Notes: generated from the sequence alone by a model not told the origin. Numbered from the stretch's first letter, positions 27,439 through 37,041 are shown. The stretch: DNA of 64,000 bases from Pseudomonas pseudonitroreducens (GCF_021603645.1 NZ_BQHJ01000007.1:1-64000); one strand, 5' to 3'. A program made the numbers and translations.

Positions 27439-28416
27439 ATGTCCACCGTCCTGCGCAACCTGACCCTGGCTGGCGCCACCCTGCTCGCCGCCAGCCAACT
27501 GATGGCCGAGCCCAAGCGCCCGGAATGCATCGCCCCGGCCTCTCCCGGCGGCGGCTTCGACCTCACCTGCAAGCTGGCACAGAGCGCCCTGGTGGACGAG
27601 AAGCTGCTGACCAAGCCGATGCGCGTCACCTACATGCCCGGCGGTGTCGGCGCCGTGGCCTATAACGCGGTGGTCGCCCAGCGCCCGGCCGACGGCAACA
27701 CCATCACCGCCTTCTCCAGCGGCTCCCTGCTGAACCTCGCCCAGGGCAAGTTTGGCCGCTTCGACGAGAACGCCGTGAAATGGCTGGCCGCCGTAGGCAC
27801 CAGCTACGGCGCCATCGCGGTGCCCAGCGACTCGCCGTACCAGAACCTCGGGGACCTGGTCGCTGCGCTGAAGGCCGACCCGGGCAAGGTAGTGATCGGC
27901 TCCGGCGGCACAGTCGGCAGCCAGGACTGGATGCAGACCGCGCTGATCGCCAAGGCTGCCGGCATCGATCCGAAGCAGCTGCGCTACGTCGCCCTGGAAG
28001 GTGGCGGCGAGATCGCCACGGCGCTGCTGGGCGGGCACATCCAGGTCGGCAGCACAGATATCTCCGACTCCATGCCGCACATCCGCGCCGGCAAGATGCG
28101 CATCCTCGCGGTGTTCTCCGAAGAGCGCCTGAAGGATGAAGGCATGGCCGACATCCCCACCGCCAAGGAGCAGGGCTTCGACATCGTCTGGCCGGTGGTG
28201 CGCGGCTTCTACGTCGGGCCGAAGGTGAGCGACGAGGACTACCAGTTCTGGAAGGCCTCGTTCGACAAGCTGCTGGCCTCGGAAGACTTCGCCAAGCTGC
28301 GCGACCAGCGCGAGCTGTTCCCCTTCGCCATGACCGGCCCGGAGCTGGACGCCTACGTGAAGCAGCAGGTCGCCCAGTACAAGCAGCTCGCCCGCGAGTT
28401 CGGCCTCATCCAGTAA
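27439..28416 (+). CDS. tctC: Tricarboxylate-binding periplasmic protein TctC
   Basis: TctC is the periplasmic receptor of the tripartite tricarboxylate transporter (TTT). The 325-residue protein has a signal peptide (MSTVLRNLTLAGATLLAASQLMAE), the family motif CIAPASPGGGFDLTCKL at the ligand site, YMPGGVGAVAYN, and VVIGSGGTVGSQDWMQT. The ATG follows AAGAGGA. It lies 27 bases after opdH and 49 before tctB. Confidence 0.94.
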   Translation: MSTVLRNLTLAGATLLAASQLMAEPKRPECIAPASPGGGFDLTCKLAQSALVDEKLLTKPMRVTYMPGGVGAVAYNAVVAQRPADGNTITAFSSGSLLNLAQGKFGRFDENAVKWLAAVGTSYGAIAVPSDSPYQNLGDLVAALKADPGKVVIGSGGTVGSQDWMQTALIAKAAGIDPKQLRYVALEGGGEIATALLGGHIQVGSTDISDSMPHIRAGKMRILAVFSEERLKDEGMADIPTAKEQGFDIVWPVVRGFYVGPKVSDEDYQFWKASFDKLLASEDFAKLRDQRELFPFAMTGPELDAYVKQQVAQYKQLAREFGLIQ

Positions 28417-28465
28417 CGCCCCGTGCGGCGCCGCCTTCAGCGAAGGCGGCGCAAGGAGACTCCCC

Positions 28466-28933
28466 ATGTCCCGTACCAGCCTCTTCCAGCGGCTGTTCGC
28501 CGGCGCCTGGCTGTTCGCCTGCGTCGCCTTCGCCCTGATCGCCTGGCAATTGCAGGCACCCTTTTCCTACGAACCGGTTGGCCCGCGCGCCTATCCGCTG
28601 CTTTGCCTGGGCCTGATGGCCGCCGGCCTCGCCTGGCTGATCGTGCGGCCGACGCCGATCAAGCGCGAGGACGACGAGCCCGCGCTGGAAGGCGCGCTGC
28701 TGGCCAAGGTGGTGCTCTGCGTCACGCTGCTGGCGGTCTACGCCGGGCTGTTCGAGCCGCTGGGTTTCATCCCCGCCAGTGCCCTGGTCGGCACCTTCAT
28801 CGCGCTGATCTACGGTGGCCGCCCGCTTGCCAGCGTGGTCACTGCCACGCTGCTCGCCATCGGCCTCTACGTGCTGTTCGACCGCACCCTGGACGTCCCG
28901 CTGCCGCTGGGCATCCTCGATCCCCTGCTCTGA
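28466..28933 (+). CDS. tctB: Tripartite tricarboxylate transporter small subunit TctB
   Basis: TctB is the small membrane subunit of the TTT transporter. The 155-residue protein has four hydrophobic helices: the first near residues 10-29, then YPLLCLGLMAAGLAWLIV, VVLCVTLLAVYAGLFEPLGFIPASALVGTF, and VVTATLLAIGLYVLF. Family-typical segments are PRAYPLL and EPLGFIPAS. It is followed by tctA after ten bases. Confidence 0.92.
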   Translation: MSRTSLFQRLFAGAWLFACVAFALIAWQLQAPFSYEPVGPRAYPLLCLGLMAAGLAWLIVRPTPIKREDDEPALEGALLAKVVLCVTLLAVYAGLFEPLGFIPASALVGTFIALIYGGRPLASVVTATLLAIGLYVLFDRTLDVPLPLGILDPLL

Positions 28934-28943
28934 GGACTGAATC

Positions 28944-30464
28944 ATGGATACGTTGAGCTACCTCGGCCAGGGCTTCGGTGTTGCCCTGACTCCCTACAAC
29001 CTGATCACCGCACTGATCGGCACGCTGATCGGCACCGTCGTCGGCCTGCTGCCGGGCCTGGGCCCGATCAACGGCGTGGCCCTGCTGATCCCGGTGGCCT
29101 TCGCCCTGGGCCTACCGCCGGAGTCGGCGCTGATCCTGCTGGCCGCCGTGTACCTGGGCTGTGAGTACGGCGGGCGGATTTCCTCGATCCTGCTGAATAT
29201 CCCCGGCGAAGCCTCCACCGTGATGACCACCCTCGACGGCTACCCCATGGCACGCAACGGCCTCGCCGGCGTGGCCCTGTCGCTGTCGGCCTGGAGCTCG
29301 TTCATCGGCGCCTTCATCGCCACCTGCGGCATGGTGCTGTTCGCCCCGCTGCTGGCGAAATGGGCGATCGCCTTCGGCCCGGCGGAATACTTCGTGCTGA
29401 TGGTCTTCGCCATCGTCGCCCTCGGCGGGCTCGCCGGCGACCGGCCGCTGAAGACGCTGCTGGCAGCGCTGCTCGGGCTGTTCCTCTCCAGCGTCGGGAT
29501 CGACGCCAACAGCGGCGTGTACCGCTTCACCTTCGACAACATCCACGTCTCCGACGGCATCCAGTTCGTGGTGCTGGTACTGGGTCTGTTCTCGGTGAGC
29601 GAAATCCTCCTGCTGCTGGAGAAGACCCACCACGGCCACAAGATGGTCGAAGCCAGCGGGCGCATGCTGTTCAACGCCAAGGAAGCCGCCTCGGTCGCCG
29701 TGGTCAACCTGCGTTGCGGCCTGCTCGGCTTCATCATGGGCGTACTGCCCGGCGCCGGGGCGACCCTGGCCAGCGCCGTGGCCTATATGACCGAGAAGAA
29801 AATGGCCGGGGAGTCGGGCAAGTTCGGCAAGGGCGACCTGCGCGGCCTCGCCGCCCCGGAAACCGCCATCGGTGCCTCCGCCTGTGGCGCCCTGGTGCCG
29901 ATGCTGACCCTCGGCGTGCCCGGCTCGGGCACCACCGCGGTGATGATCGGCGCGCTCAGCCTGTACAACATCACCCCCGGCCCGCTGCTGTTCCAGGAGC
30001 AGCCGAACATCGTCTGGGGCCTGATCGCCTCGCTGTTCATCGCCAACGTCATGCTGATCATCCTCAACGTGCCGATGGTCCGGGTGTTCACCCGCATCCT
30101 CTCGGTGCCGAACTGGGCGCTGGTGCCGGGTATCGCGATCATCACCGCGATCGGCGTCTACGCAGTGCACGCCACCACCTTCGACCTGTTCCTGATGGTC
30201 GCCATCGGCATCCTCGGCTACATCCTGCGCAAGCTGGATTTCCCGCTCTCGCCACTGCTGCTGGGCTTCATCCTCGGCGGGCTGATGGAGCAGAACCTGC
30301 GCCGCGCGCTGTCCATCTCCAACGGCGAACTGGGCATCCTCTGGTCCAGCCCCATCGCCATCGGCACCTGGGCACTGGTCGCGCTGATGCTCGGCCTGCC
30401 GCTGTACCGCGCCTGGCGCAAGCGCACCCGCCGCGCCCGCGAGGCGCTGGCTGACGCCGCGTAA
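28944..30464 (+). CDS. tctA: Tripartite tricarboxylate transporter large subunit TctA
   Basis: TctA is the main permease of the TTT system, driven by an ion gradient. The 506-residue protein is highly hydrophobic, about twelve helices, and carries the family motifs GLLPGLGPINGVALLIP and GVLPGAGATLASAVAYMTEKK plus TLGVPGSGTTAVMIGAL. The length fits the family. It ends the opdH-tctCBA operon, with a good terminator 43 bases downstream. Confidence 0.95.
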   Translation: MDTLSYLGQGFGVALTPYNLITALIGTLIGTVVGLLPGLGPINGVALLIPVAFALGLPPESALILLAAVYLGCEYGGRISSILLNIPGEASTVMTTLDGYPMARNGLAGVALSLSAWSSFIGAFIATCGMVLFAPLLAKWAIAFGPAEYFVLMVFAIVALGGLAGDRPLKTLLAALLGLFLSSVGIDANSGVYRFTFDNIHVSDGIQFVVLVLGLFSVSEILLLLEKTHHGHKMVEASGRMLFNAKEAASVAVVNLRCGLLGFIMGVLPGAGATLASAVAYMTEKKMAGESGKFGKGDLRGLAAPETAIGASACGALVPMLTLGVPGSGTTAVMIGALSLYNITPGPLLFQEQPNIVWGLIASLFIANVMLIILNVPMVRVFTRILSVPNWALVPGIAIITAIGVYAVHATTFDLFLMVAIGILGYILRKLDFPLSPLLLGFILGGLMEQNLRRALSISNGELGILWSSPIAIGTWALVALMLGLPLYRAWRKRTRRAREALADAA

Positions 30465-30506
30465 ACACAACCACGCTCGCCGCGTCGAGACGCGCGGCGA
30501 CTTTCA

Positions 30507-30537
30507 AGGCCCGCCTTCGTGCGGGCCTCTTTTTTTG
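30507..30537 (+). terminator. Rho-independent terminator after tctA
   Basis: AGGCCCGC (30507-30514) pairs with GCGGGCCT (30521-30528) and is followed by a run of seven or more T bases. It ends the tct operon. Confidence 0.9.
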
Positions 30538-30542
30538 CGGGA

Positions 30543-30923
30543 TCAGGATGCGCGGGAAACGCGCAGCGGAACCTTCCAGCGCTCACCGCTGACCGGCTTG
30601 GGGCAGACGACTTCAACGACCTTGCGGGTGAGCGCGCGCCCGTCTGGTGCCGAGAGTCGAATCTCACCCCAGCGGGCATCCAGCGGCACCGAACAGCGGG
30701 CGACGAGGATCTTGAGATTGGCTTCGGCGACGGTCCAGGCGGTGTTGCTGCGGGCGTTCTCGGCGGCCACGAAGGCGCGGGCCGCCTGGTCGATTTCGTA
30801 CAGGCCCTGGACCGATTCGGTGGAGCGCCACTCTTCGAGGTGGGAGCCGGCGGCAAAGCCGCTCGCGCCGAGCATCAGCCCCGGCAGGACAGCCAGCCAT
30901 GCACGCCGGAGCATCGGCATCAC
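30543..30923 (-). CDS. Conserved hypothetical secreted protein
   Basis: The 126-residue protein has a signal peptide ([23 protein letters not shown], cleavage near FAA). The mature domain includes [23 protein letters not shown] and two Cys residues ([15 protein letters not shown]) likely to form a disulfide in the periplasm. Its start overlaps the ung stop by four bases, so it is co-transcribed with ung. The function is unknown. Confidence 0.75.
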   Translation of the reverse strand: MMPMLRRAWLAVLPGLMLGASGFAAGSHLEEWRSTESVQGLYEIDQAARAFVAAENARSNTAWTVAEANLKILVARCSVPLDARWGEIRLSAPDGRALTRKVVEVVCPKPVSGERWKVPLRVSRAS

Positions 30924-31612
30924 ACCGGCGGCAGCGACCAGTCGATGGGCGTCAGGCCGTGCTGTTCGAGGAACTTGTTGGTGCGGCTGAAGTGGCCATT
31001 GCCGAGGAAGCCGCGGTAGGCCGACAGCGGCGACGGGTGCGCGGACTTGAGCACCAGGTGCTTCTGCGGGTCGATCAGCTTCTGCTTGCTCTGCGCGTGG
31101 GAGCCCCAGAGCAGAAACACCAGGTTCTCGCAGCGCTCGCTGACCACTTCGATAATCCGGTCGGTGAAGGGCTGCCAGCCGGCCTTCGCATGGGAGCCGG
31201 CGTTGGCCTGCTCGACGGTCAGCGAGGTGTTGAGCAGCAGCACGCCCTGCTCGGCCCAGTGCTGCAGATAGCCGTGGTTGGGGATCGGCAGGTTGAGGTC
31301 GCGTTGCAGCTCTTTATAGATATTCTGCAGCGACGGCGGCGTCGGCACACCCGGCTGCACCGAGAAGCACAGGCCGTGGGCCTGGCCGGGGCCGTGGTAC
31401 GGGTCCTGGCCGATGATCACCACCTTGATGCGCTCCAGCGGCGTGGTGTTCAGCGCATTGAAGATCAGCGGCCCGGGCGGGAAGATCACCTTGCCGGCGG
31501 CCTTCTCCGCGCGCAGGAATTCACCCAGTTGCTTCATGTAGGGCTTGTCGAATTCCTCGTGGAGGGCTTCTTTCCAGCTGGCTTCCAGCTTGATGCGATC
31601 TTCGTTGGTCAT
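30920..31612 (-). CDS. ung: Uracil-DNA glycosylase
   Basis: Ung excises uracil from DNA to start base excision repair. The 230-residue protein has the water-activating loop [18 protein letters not shown], the uracil-binding region LLNTSLTVE, and the minor-groove loop [11 protein letters not shown]. The downstream secreted-protein gene overlaps it by four bases. Confidence 0.97.
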   Translation of the reverse strand: MTNEDRIKLEASWKEALHEEFDKPYMKQLGEFLRAEKAAGKVIFPPGPLIFNALNTTPLERIKVVIIGQDPYHGPGQAHGLCFSVQPGVPTPPSLQNIYKELQRDLNLPIPNHGYLQHWAEQGVLLLNTSLTVEQANAGSHAKAGWQPFTDRIIEVVSERCENLVFLLWGSHAQSKQKLIDPQKHLVLKSAHPSPLSAYRGFLGNGHFSRTNKFLEQHGLTPIDWSLPPV

Positions 31613-31666
31613 GGTGCGTCTGCCTGGTGAAACGAACCGGCACGCTAAGCAAGCGCCCCCGCCAAG

Positions 31667-32233
31667 TCAAGGCGCCTTGTGCCGCGCCGCCAGTGCCTGA
31701 GACAGGCGCGGCAGCCCGCTGCCCAGGCCCGCCAGCGTCCAGGCCAGCACCGCCACCGTCAGCCCGAGGTGGAACAGTTCGCGACGCGGTACACCGGCCA
31801 ACTCACCACGGGTGCCGATCAGCAGCCCGCTGCCGATGAACAGCAGCGCACCGAGCAGGGCCAGCGCATAGCGCCGCGAACGCCCGGGCCAGGCGATCAC
31901 CAGTAACGCCAGGAGGTTGCTCAGCAGCGTGACCTGGGACGGCAACAGCACCAGCGCCATGCACGCCAGCAGCACCAGCGCCCGCTGCACCGGAGCGCCG
32001 CTCAGCCGCCCCAGCGCAATCAATGGCAAACCGACGGCGCCCGATACGACGCTGGCCAGGTGGTGCGGCTCGGCCATCGCCGCAACGCCGCCATACTCCA
32101 GCGCGCCCAGCAGCGCCGCCACGCCCATGGACAGGAACCCCAGCGCCCGCCAGCCCATTTGCCCGCGCAGGGCAAGCCAGGCGGCGACAGCGCAAGCCAG
32201 GGTCAGCAGCAGTTCGGCGATCACAGGCAGCAT
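31667..32233 (-). CDS. Hypothetical multi-pass membrane protein
   Basis: The 188-residue protein has about six hydrophobic helices, for example LPVIAELLLTLACAVAAWLAL, LGFLSMGVAALLGALEY, and LGLTVAVLAWTLAGLGSGL. The segment YGGVAAMAEPHHLASVVSG contains two adjacent His residues. The ATG at 32233 is used rather than a TTG three bases upstream. It is 54 bases from ung on the same strand. No family is recognised. Confidence 0.7.
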   Translation of the reverse strand: MLPVIAELLLTLACAVAAWLALRGQMGWRALGFLSMGVAALLGALEYGGVAAMAEPHHLASVVSGAVGLPLIALGRLSGAPVQRALVLLACMALVLLPSQVTLLSNLLALLVIAWPGRSRRYALALLGALLFIGSGLLIGTRGELAGVPRRELFHLGLTVAVLAWTLAGLGSGLPRLSQALAARHKAP

Positions 32234-32443
32234 CAACGGATTCCTTCTCCGGGTAGTCGGCGAAGACTAGCGAGCCACAGGGCAGCGCGCACGTTCAGGC
32301 ACGCCAGCGCAGGTGACGCCATGCGCCAGCTTGCGTCCTTTCGCCACGCCCGGATTCGACCAAAGGCCAATGGGAGTGGCCAGCCAGTCTGTGCACAGTC
32401 CCTTCTTCGCTTCACCCGCCAATAAAAACAACAGGGAACGAAC

Positions 32444-33691
32444 ATGCGATTTCTGACTGCCGCACTCTCGCTGGTGGCTGCCCTCAGCTGCCTGGCGCAA
32501 GCCGCCGAACCGATCAACCTCGGCCTCAATTACCCGCGCACCGGCTCCTACAAGGAAGAGGGCCTGGCACAGATGCGCGGCGCGCTGCTGGCCATCGACG
32601 AGATCAACGCCCAGGGCGGCGTGCTGGGTCGGCCGTTGCACCTGCTGAGCAAGGACGACGCCTCGCGTCCGGAAAAGGCCCTGCGCAATATCGACGCCAT
32701 GGCCGCCGACGGCGCGGCGATGTTCTTTGGCGGGGCTTCCAGCGCGGTGGCCATCGCCGCCGGCGAACGCGCGGCGCAGAAGAAGCTGCTGTACTTCGGC
32801 ACCCTCACCTACTCCAACGACACCACCGGCAAGGACGGCCAGCGCTACATGTTCCGCGAGTGCAACAGCGCCTGGATGAGCGCCCGCGCCCTGGGCAGCT
32901 ACCTGGGCCGCACGCTGCCGGGCAAGCGCTACTTCTACGTCACCGCCAACTACACCTGGGGCCTGACCACCGAAAGCTCGCTGCGCCACTACACCGGCAC
33001 CGAGGACGCCGCCCGGCATCCGTCGATCAAGGTGCCCTTCCCCGGCGCGCGCCTCTCCGATTATCGCGACGCACTGACCCAGGCGGCCGCGAGCCAGGCC
33101 GATGTGCTGGTGCTGGCTCTGTTCGGCGAGGACCTCGTGCACGCCATGCGCATCGCCGATGAACTGGGGCTGACGCGCAACCACCAGATCATCGCGCCCA
33201 ACCTCACCCAGAGCATGGTCGAGCTGGCCGGCCCCGGCCTGATGCAGGGCGTGATCGGCACCGAACCCTGGACCTGGCAGGTGCCCGAGCGCGAAGGTTC
33301 GGCACGCGGCCAGGCCTTCGTGCGCGATTTCACCCAGCGCTACGGGGTCTACCCGGCCAGCTCCGCCGCCTCGGCCTACAGCATCGTCTACCAATGGGCC
33401 GACGCCGCCAGACGCAGCGGCAGCCTGGACAGCGACGCGCTGGTCAAGGCATTGGAGGGTCACCGCTACAACCTGCTCAAGGGCGAGCAGCAATGGCGCG
33501 ACTTCGACCACCAGAACATCCAGCGCGTCTATGTGGTGAAGGTAAAACCGCGCGACGAGGTGCTGCGCGACCCGCTGCACCAGGACTACTTCGAGATCGT
33601 CGAGCACATGGACGGCCCCGAAGCGGCTCCGAGCCTCGCCGAGTGGCAGGCCGAACGCAGCGCCGCGGGAAAGCCGCTGACCCTGCAATGA
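32444..33691 (+). CDS. Periplasmic branched-chain amino acid-type binding protein (orphan)
   Basis: The 415-residue protein has a signal peptide (MRFLTAALSLVAALSCLAQAAE) and the two-lobe Leu/Ile/Val-binding fold: INLGLNYPRTGSYKEEG, LLAIDEINAQGGVLGRPL, FFGGASSAVAIAAGE, and YGVYPASSAASAYSIVY. Relatives bind amino acids, amides or urea. No LivHMGF-type permease or ATPase genes are next to it, so it may deliver to a transporter encoded elsewhere or serve a sensor. An AGGGA lies before the ATG. The 207-base gap upstream holds nothing I recognise. Confidence 0.8.
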   Translation: MRFLTAALSLVAALSCLAQAAEPINLGLNYPRTGSYKEEGLAQMRGALLAIDEINAQGGVLGRPLHLLSKDDASRPEKALRNIDAMAADGAAMFFGGASSAVAIAAGERAAQKKLLYFGTLTYSNDTTGKDGQRYMFRECNSAWMSARALGSYLGRTLPGKRYFYVTANYTWGLTTESSLRHYTGTEDAARHPSIKVPFPGARLSDYRDALTQAAASQADVLVLALFGEDLVHAMRIADELGLTRNHQIIAPNLTQSMVELAGPGLMQGVIGTEPWTWQVPEREGSARGQAFVRDFTQRYGVYPASSAASAYSIVYQWADAARRSGSLDSDALVKALEGHRYNLLKGEQQWRDFDHQNIQRVYVVKVKPRDEVLRDPLHQDYFEIVEHMDGPEAAPSLAEWQAERSAAGKPLTLQ

Positions 33692-33692
33692 C

Positions 33693-34571
33693 TCAGCCGG
33701 TATGCAGCGCCCGGTAGTGACTGGGCGCCATGCCCACCACGCTCTTGAACAGCCGCGAGAAGTAGTACGGGTCGGCGTAGCCCAGTTGCTCGGCGACCTG
33801 GCGTACTTCGAGATTGCCCTGGTCCAGCAGGCGGCAGGCGTGGGTCATCTTCAGCCGGATGAAATCCTGGATCGGTGCCTGCCCGGTCAGTGCGCGATAG
33901 GTCTTGGCGAAGTGGAAGCGCGACAGGCGGAACTGCGCCGCCAGCTCGTCGAGGTTCAGCGCATCGTGCAGGTGCTCGTGCATCATCGCCTGCACCGCCT
34001 CCACGTCCAGCACCCGCCCGGACTTCAGCCGCGCCCGCGCCGGGCGCAGGGCCAGCGAGGTCAGCAGGCTCTGCAACAGGTGGGCGGCATGGATGAAGTG
34101 CGGCAGGCTCAGGCCCTGCCGGCGCAGCGCCAGTAACGCATCGAACTCCCCGAGAAGGCGCGGCTGCACACCCACGCGCAGGCGCGGCGACTTGCCCAGC
34201 GGGCGCAGGAAGTCCTCGGCCAGGCGGCCCTCCAGGTGCACCCAGAAGATCGACCAGGGCCGCTGGGGATCGGCGCCATAGGCATGCGCGCGGCCCTTGG
34301 GCAGCACCAGCAGGTCGCCGCCGGTTACCTCGAATCGTCCATCCTGCGTTTCCAGCCAGCCATGCCCTGCGCTGCAGTAGATCAGCAGGTGATCGTCCGG
34401 CACCTGCCGCTCCATGCGGTGCCCCACCGCCGCCGGGTAATACCCCAGGGCCAGCGGATAGCAGGCCTGACCGAGCGGATGGCGGTCCAGCGCACGGCGC
34501 AGGCGCGGTGGGGTGATAAAGCGAACGCCTTGCTGCGGCAGCGGCCAGGTGGAAATCAGCGGACGGGACAT
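33693..34571 (-). CDS. AraC-family transcriptional regulator (MmsR-like)
   Basis: The product has 292 residues from the ATG at 34571; an in-frame ATG at 34610 would add 13. The N-terminal cupin-like sensing domain includes LLIYCSAGHGWLETQDGRFEVTGGDLLVLPKG, and the C-terminal pair of helix-turn-helix motifs reads LNLDELAAQFRLSRFHFAKTYRALTG and EVRQVAEQLGYADPYYFSRLFK. It is divergent from the isobutyryl-CoA dehydrogenase gene, and an AraC regulator (MmsR) is known to control valine catabolism in P. aeruginosa, so control of the neighbouring genes is a reasonable inference. Confidence 0.85.
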   Translation of the reverse strand: MSRPLISTWPLPQQGVRFITPPRLRRALDRHPLGQACYPLALGYYPAAVGHRMERQVPDDHLLIYCSAGHGWLETQDGRFEVTGGDLLVLPKGRAHAYGADPQRPWSIFWVHLEGRLAEDFLRPLGKSPRLRVGVQPRLLGEFDALLALRRQGLSLPHFIHAAHLLQSLLTSLALRPARARLKSGRVLDVEAVQAMMHEHLHDALNLDELAAQFRLSRFHFAKTYRALTGQAPIQDFIRLKMTHACRLLDQGNLEVRQVAEQLGYADPYYFSRLFKSVVGMAPSHYRALHTG

Positions 34572-34722
34572 GTTCGGTATTCCGGCGACGGCAAGACCAA
34601 GATCGTCCATCCCCTACACAAGATCGTCAATCCACAGCGGCAGGCGCAACCGCTATAACCGAACAACCAGGCGTGCCCTGCGCACGCTGCTGTAGCCGAC
34701 AAGAACAACCAGAGGTAGCTGC

Positions 34723-35886
34723 ATGCATTTCGATCTGTCCGAAGAACAACGCCTGCTGGTGGATAGCGCCCGTGCCTTCGCCAGCCGCGAGCTGGCGCCC
34801 CACGCCGCCGACTGGGATCGCCAGCACCACTTCCCGGTGGAGGTGATCCGCCGCGCCGCCGAGCAGGGCTACCTGGGCCTGTACATTGCCGAGGAAGATG
34901 GCGGCCTCGGCCTGTCGCGGCTGTCCGCCTCGCTGATCTTCGAGCAACTGGCCGCCGGCTGCGTCGCCACCACGGCATACATGACCATCCACAACATGGC
35001 GAGTTGGATGCTCGCCAGCTTCGCCGACGCCGCGCTCAAGGAGCAGTGGCTGCCGGGCCTGATCGGCGGCGAGTTGCTGGCCTCCTACTGCCTCACCGAA
35101 CCGGACGCCGGCTCCGACGCCGCGCGCCTGCGCACCCGCGCCAGGCGCGATGGCGACGACTACGTGCTGGATGGCGCCAAGACCTTCATCTCCGGCGCCG
35201 GCAGCACCGACGTGCTGATCGTCATGGCGCGCACCGGCGAGGAAGGCGCCAAGGGCATCTCCTGCTTCCTGGTGCCGGCCAACGCCGAGGGCATCCGCTA
35301 CGGGCGCAACGAGGACAAGATGGGCTGGAAGGCCCAGCCGACCCGCACTATCACCTTCGAAGGCGTGCGCATTCCCGCCGGCAACCGCATCGGGCCGGAG
35401 GGCCAGGGCTTCGTCTACGCCATGAAGGGCCTGGACGGCGGCCGCCTGAACATCGCCAGTTGCTCCCTCGGCGCGGCCCAGGCGGCGCTGGAGCAGTCGC
35501 TGCGCTATGTCGAGGAGCGCAAGCAGTTCGGCAAGGCATTGGCCGAGTTCCAGGCCCTGCAGTTCAAGCTCGCCGACATGCTCACCGACCTCACCGCCAG
35601 CCGGCAGATGGTGCGCCTGGCCGCGCACAAGCTGGACCACAAGGACGGCGAGGCGACGCTGTATTGCGCCATGGCCAAGCGTTTTGCCACCGACCGCTGC
35701 TTCGCCCTGTGCAACGAGGCGTTGCAACTCCACGGCGGCTACGGCTACCTCAACGACTACCCACTGGAGCGCTGGGTGCGCGACAGCCGCGTGCACCAGA
35801 TCCTCGAAGGTACCAACGAGATCATGCGGGTGATCGTCGCCCGCCGTTTACTGGAACAGGGTGGGATGCTGGACCGCCTGCTCTGA
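34723..35886 (+). CDS. Acyl-CoA dehydrogenase, probable isobutyryl-CoA dehydrogenase
   Basis: The predicted reaction is isobutyryl-CoA to methacrylyl-CoA with FAD and ETF, in valine degradation. The 387-residue protein has the family signatures CLTEPDAGSDAARLRTRA, KTFISGAG, ERKQFGKALAEFQALQF, QLHGGYGYLNDYPLERWVRDSR and LEGTNEIMRVIVAR. The GGYGYL and EGTNEIM segments include FAD-contact and catalytic-Glu regions. Substrate is inferred from the downstream hydratase, hydrolase and 3-hydroxyisobutyrate dehydrogenase genes. Confidence 0.85.
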   Translation: MHFDLSEEQRLLVDSARAFASRELAPHAADWDRQHHFPVEVIRRAAEQGYLGLYIAEEDGGLGLSRLSASLIFEQLAAGCVATTAYMTIHNMASWMLASFADAALKEQWLPGLIGGELLASYCLTEPDAGSDAARLRTRARRDGDDYVLDGAKTFISGAGSTDVLIVMARTGEEGAKGISCFLVPANAEGIRYGRNEDKMGWKAQPTRTITFEGVRIPAGNRIGPEGQGFVYAMKGLDGGRLNIASCSLGAAQAALEQSLRYVEERKQFGKALAEFQALQFKLADMLTDLTASRQMVRLAAHKLDHKDGEATLYCAMAKRFATDRCFALCNEALQLHGGYGYLNDYPLERWVRDSRVHQILEGTNEIMRVIVARRLLEQGGMLDRLL

Positions 35887-36212
35887 AATCAAATGGCCGA
35901 ACCGTAGGGTGCATAACCTGGAACAGGTTATCCGCCGACGCCTGGATGGCGGATAACGCTGGCGCGTTATTCGCCCTACGTAACTGGACCGTTTGCTGTG
36001 AAACCTTCCCTGTAGGAGCGAGGGGGACGCCATCGTTATTGCTCGCGAACAATCTCCGCAGCGGGGTTGGTTCGCGAGCAAGCTCGCTCCTACGAAGAGC
36101 CTGGCACTGGAAAAACCGCCCGCCAATGCGGGTGCGATCGAACAGATCGGACATGGACGCGCCCTGCCGCGCACACCTAGAGTCCATGCCCATGACCGAC
36201 AAGGAGATGCCC
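35887..36212. repeat. Repeat-filled gap inside the valine cluster
   Basis: This 326-base gap holds no gene. At 35904-35979 is a two-arm palindrome (GTAGGGTGCATAAC ... GTTATTCGCCCTAC) around an inner GTTATCCGCC/GGCGGATAAC stem. At 36012-36093 is a REP pair of the GTAGGAGCGAG family; its left arm is split by about 19 bases (36022-36040) relative to the intact right arm (36071-36093). The hydratase start and its AAGGAG lie at the right end. Confidence 0.8.
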
Positions 36213-37031
36213 ATGAGCAACGCCCTCGAGCCCTACAAGCCCGGAGTCTTCGACCTGACCCACAAGCTGACGGTGGAAAAGCACGGCCACACCGCGCTGA
36301 TCACCATCAACCATCCGCCGGCCAATACCTGGGATCGCGATTCGCTGATCGGCCTGCGCCAGGTGATCGAGCACCTCAACCGCGACGACGACATCTACGC
36401 CCTGGTGGTAACCGGCCAGGGCCCGAAATTCTTCTCCGCCGGCGCCGACCTGAACATGTTCGCCGACGGTGACAAGGCCCGCGCCCGCGAGATGGCCCGG
36501 CGCTTCGGCGAAGCCTTCGAGGCGCTGCGCGATTTCCGTGGCGTGTCGATCGCCGCAATCAACGGCTACGCCATGGGCGGTGGCCTGGAATGCGCGCTGG
36601 CCTGCGACATCCGCATCGCCGAACGTCAGGCGCAGATGGCCCTGCCCGAAGCGACCGTGGGCCTGCTGCCCTGCGCCGGCGGCACCCAGGCACTGCCCTG
36701 GCTGGTGGGCGAAGGCTGGGCCAAGCGCATGATCCTCTGCGGCGAGCGCGTGGATGCCGAGACGGCGCTGCGCATCGGCCTGGTCGAGCAGGTCGTCGAC
36801 ACCGGCGAAGCACGCGGCACGGCGCTGCTGCTGGCAGCCAAGGTCGCGCGCCAGAGCCCGGTGGCGGTGCGCACCATCAAGCCGCTGATCCAGGGCGCCC
36901 GCGAACGCGGCCCGAGCACCTGGCTGCCGGAGGAGCGCGAGCGCTTCGTCGACCTGTTCGACGCCGACGACACCCGTGAAGGCGTGAATGCCTTCCTGGA
37001 AAAACGCGACCCGCACTGGCGCAACCAATAA
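36213..37031 (+). CDS. Enoyl-CoA hydratase
   Basis: The 272-residue protein is a crotonase-fold enzyme, probably hydrating methacrylyl-CoA to 3-hydroxyisobutyryl-CoA. It shows the oxyanion-hole segments FFSAGADLNMF and AINGYAMGGGLECALACDIRIAE, and the catalytic-region PEATVGLLPCAGGTQ (Glu in LPEATVG). The ATG at 36213 has AAGGAG six bases upstream; in-frame ATGs at 36186 and 36207 do not have a usable site. It ends ten bases before the next gene. Confidence 0.87.
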   Translation: MSNALEPYKPGVFDLTHKLTVEKHGHTALITINHPPANTWDRDSLIGLRQVIEHLNRDDDIYALVVTGQGPKFFSAGADLNMFADGDKARAREMARRFGEAFEALRDFRGVSIAAINGYAMGGGLECALACDIRIAERQAQMALPEATVGLLPCAGGTQALPWLVGEGWAKRMILCGERVDAETALRIGLVEQVVDTGEARGTALLLAAKVARQSPVAVRTIKPLIQGARERGPSTWLPEERERFVDLFDADDTREGVNAFLEKRDPHWRNQ

Positions 37032-37041
37032 GGCCCCGACC

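Noticed and set aside
25963-28467. Minus-strand open frame of about 834 codons opposite opdH and tctC
   Set aside because: It covers two well-supported genes and their intergenic gap in the antisense direction and has no recognisable domain.
35004-36212. Fusion of the hydratase with a 400-residue N-terminal extension
   Set aside because: The open frame upstream is the shadow of the acyl-CoA dehydrogenase and REP elements. The ATG at 36213 has a proper AAGGAG and the product then has the normal family length.
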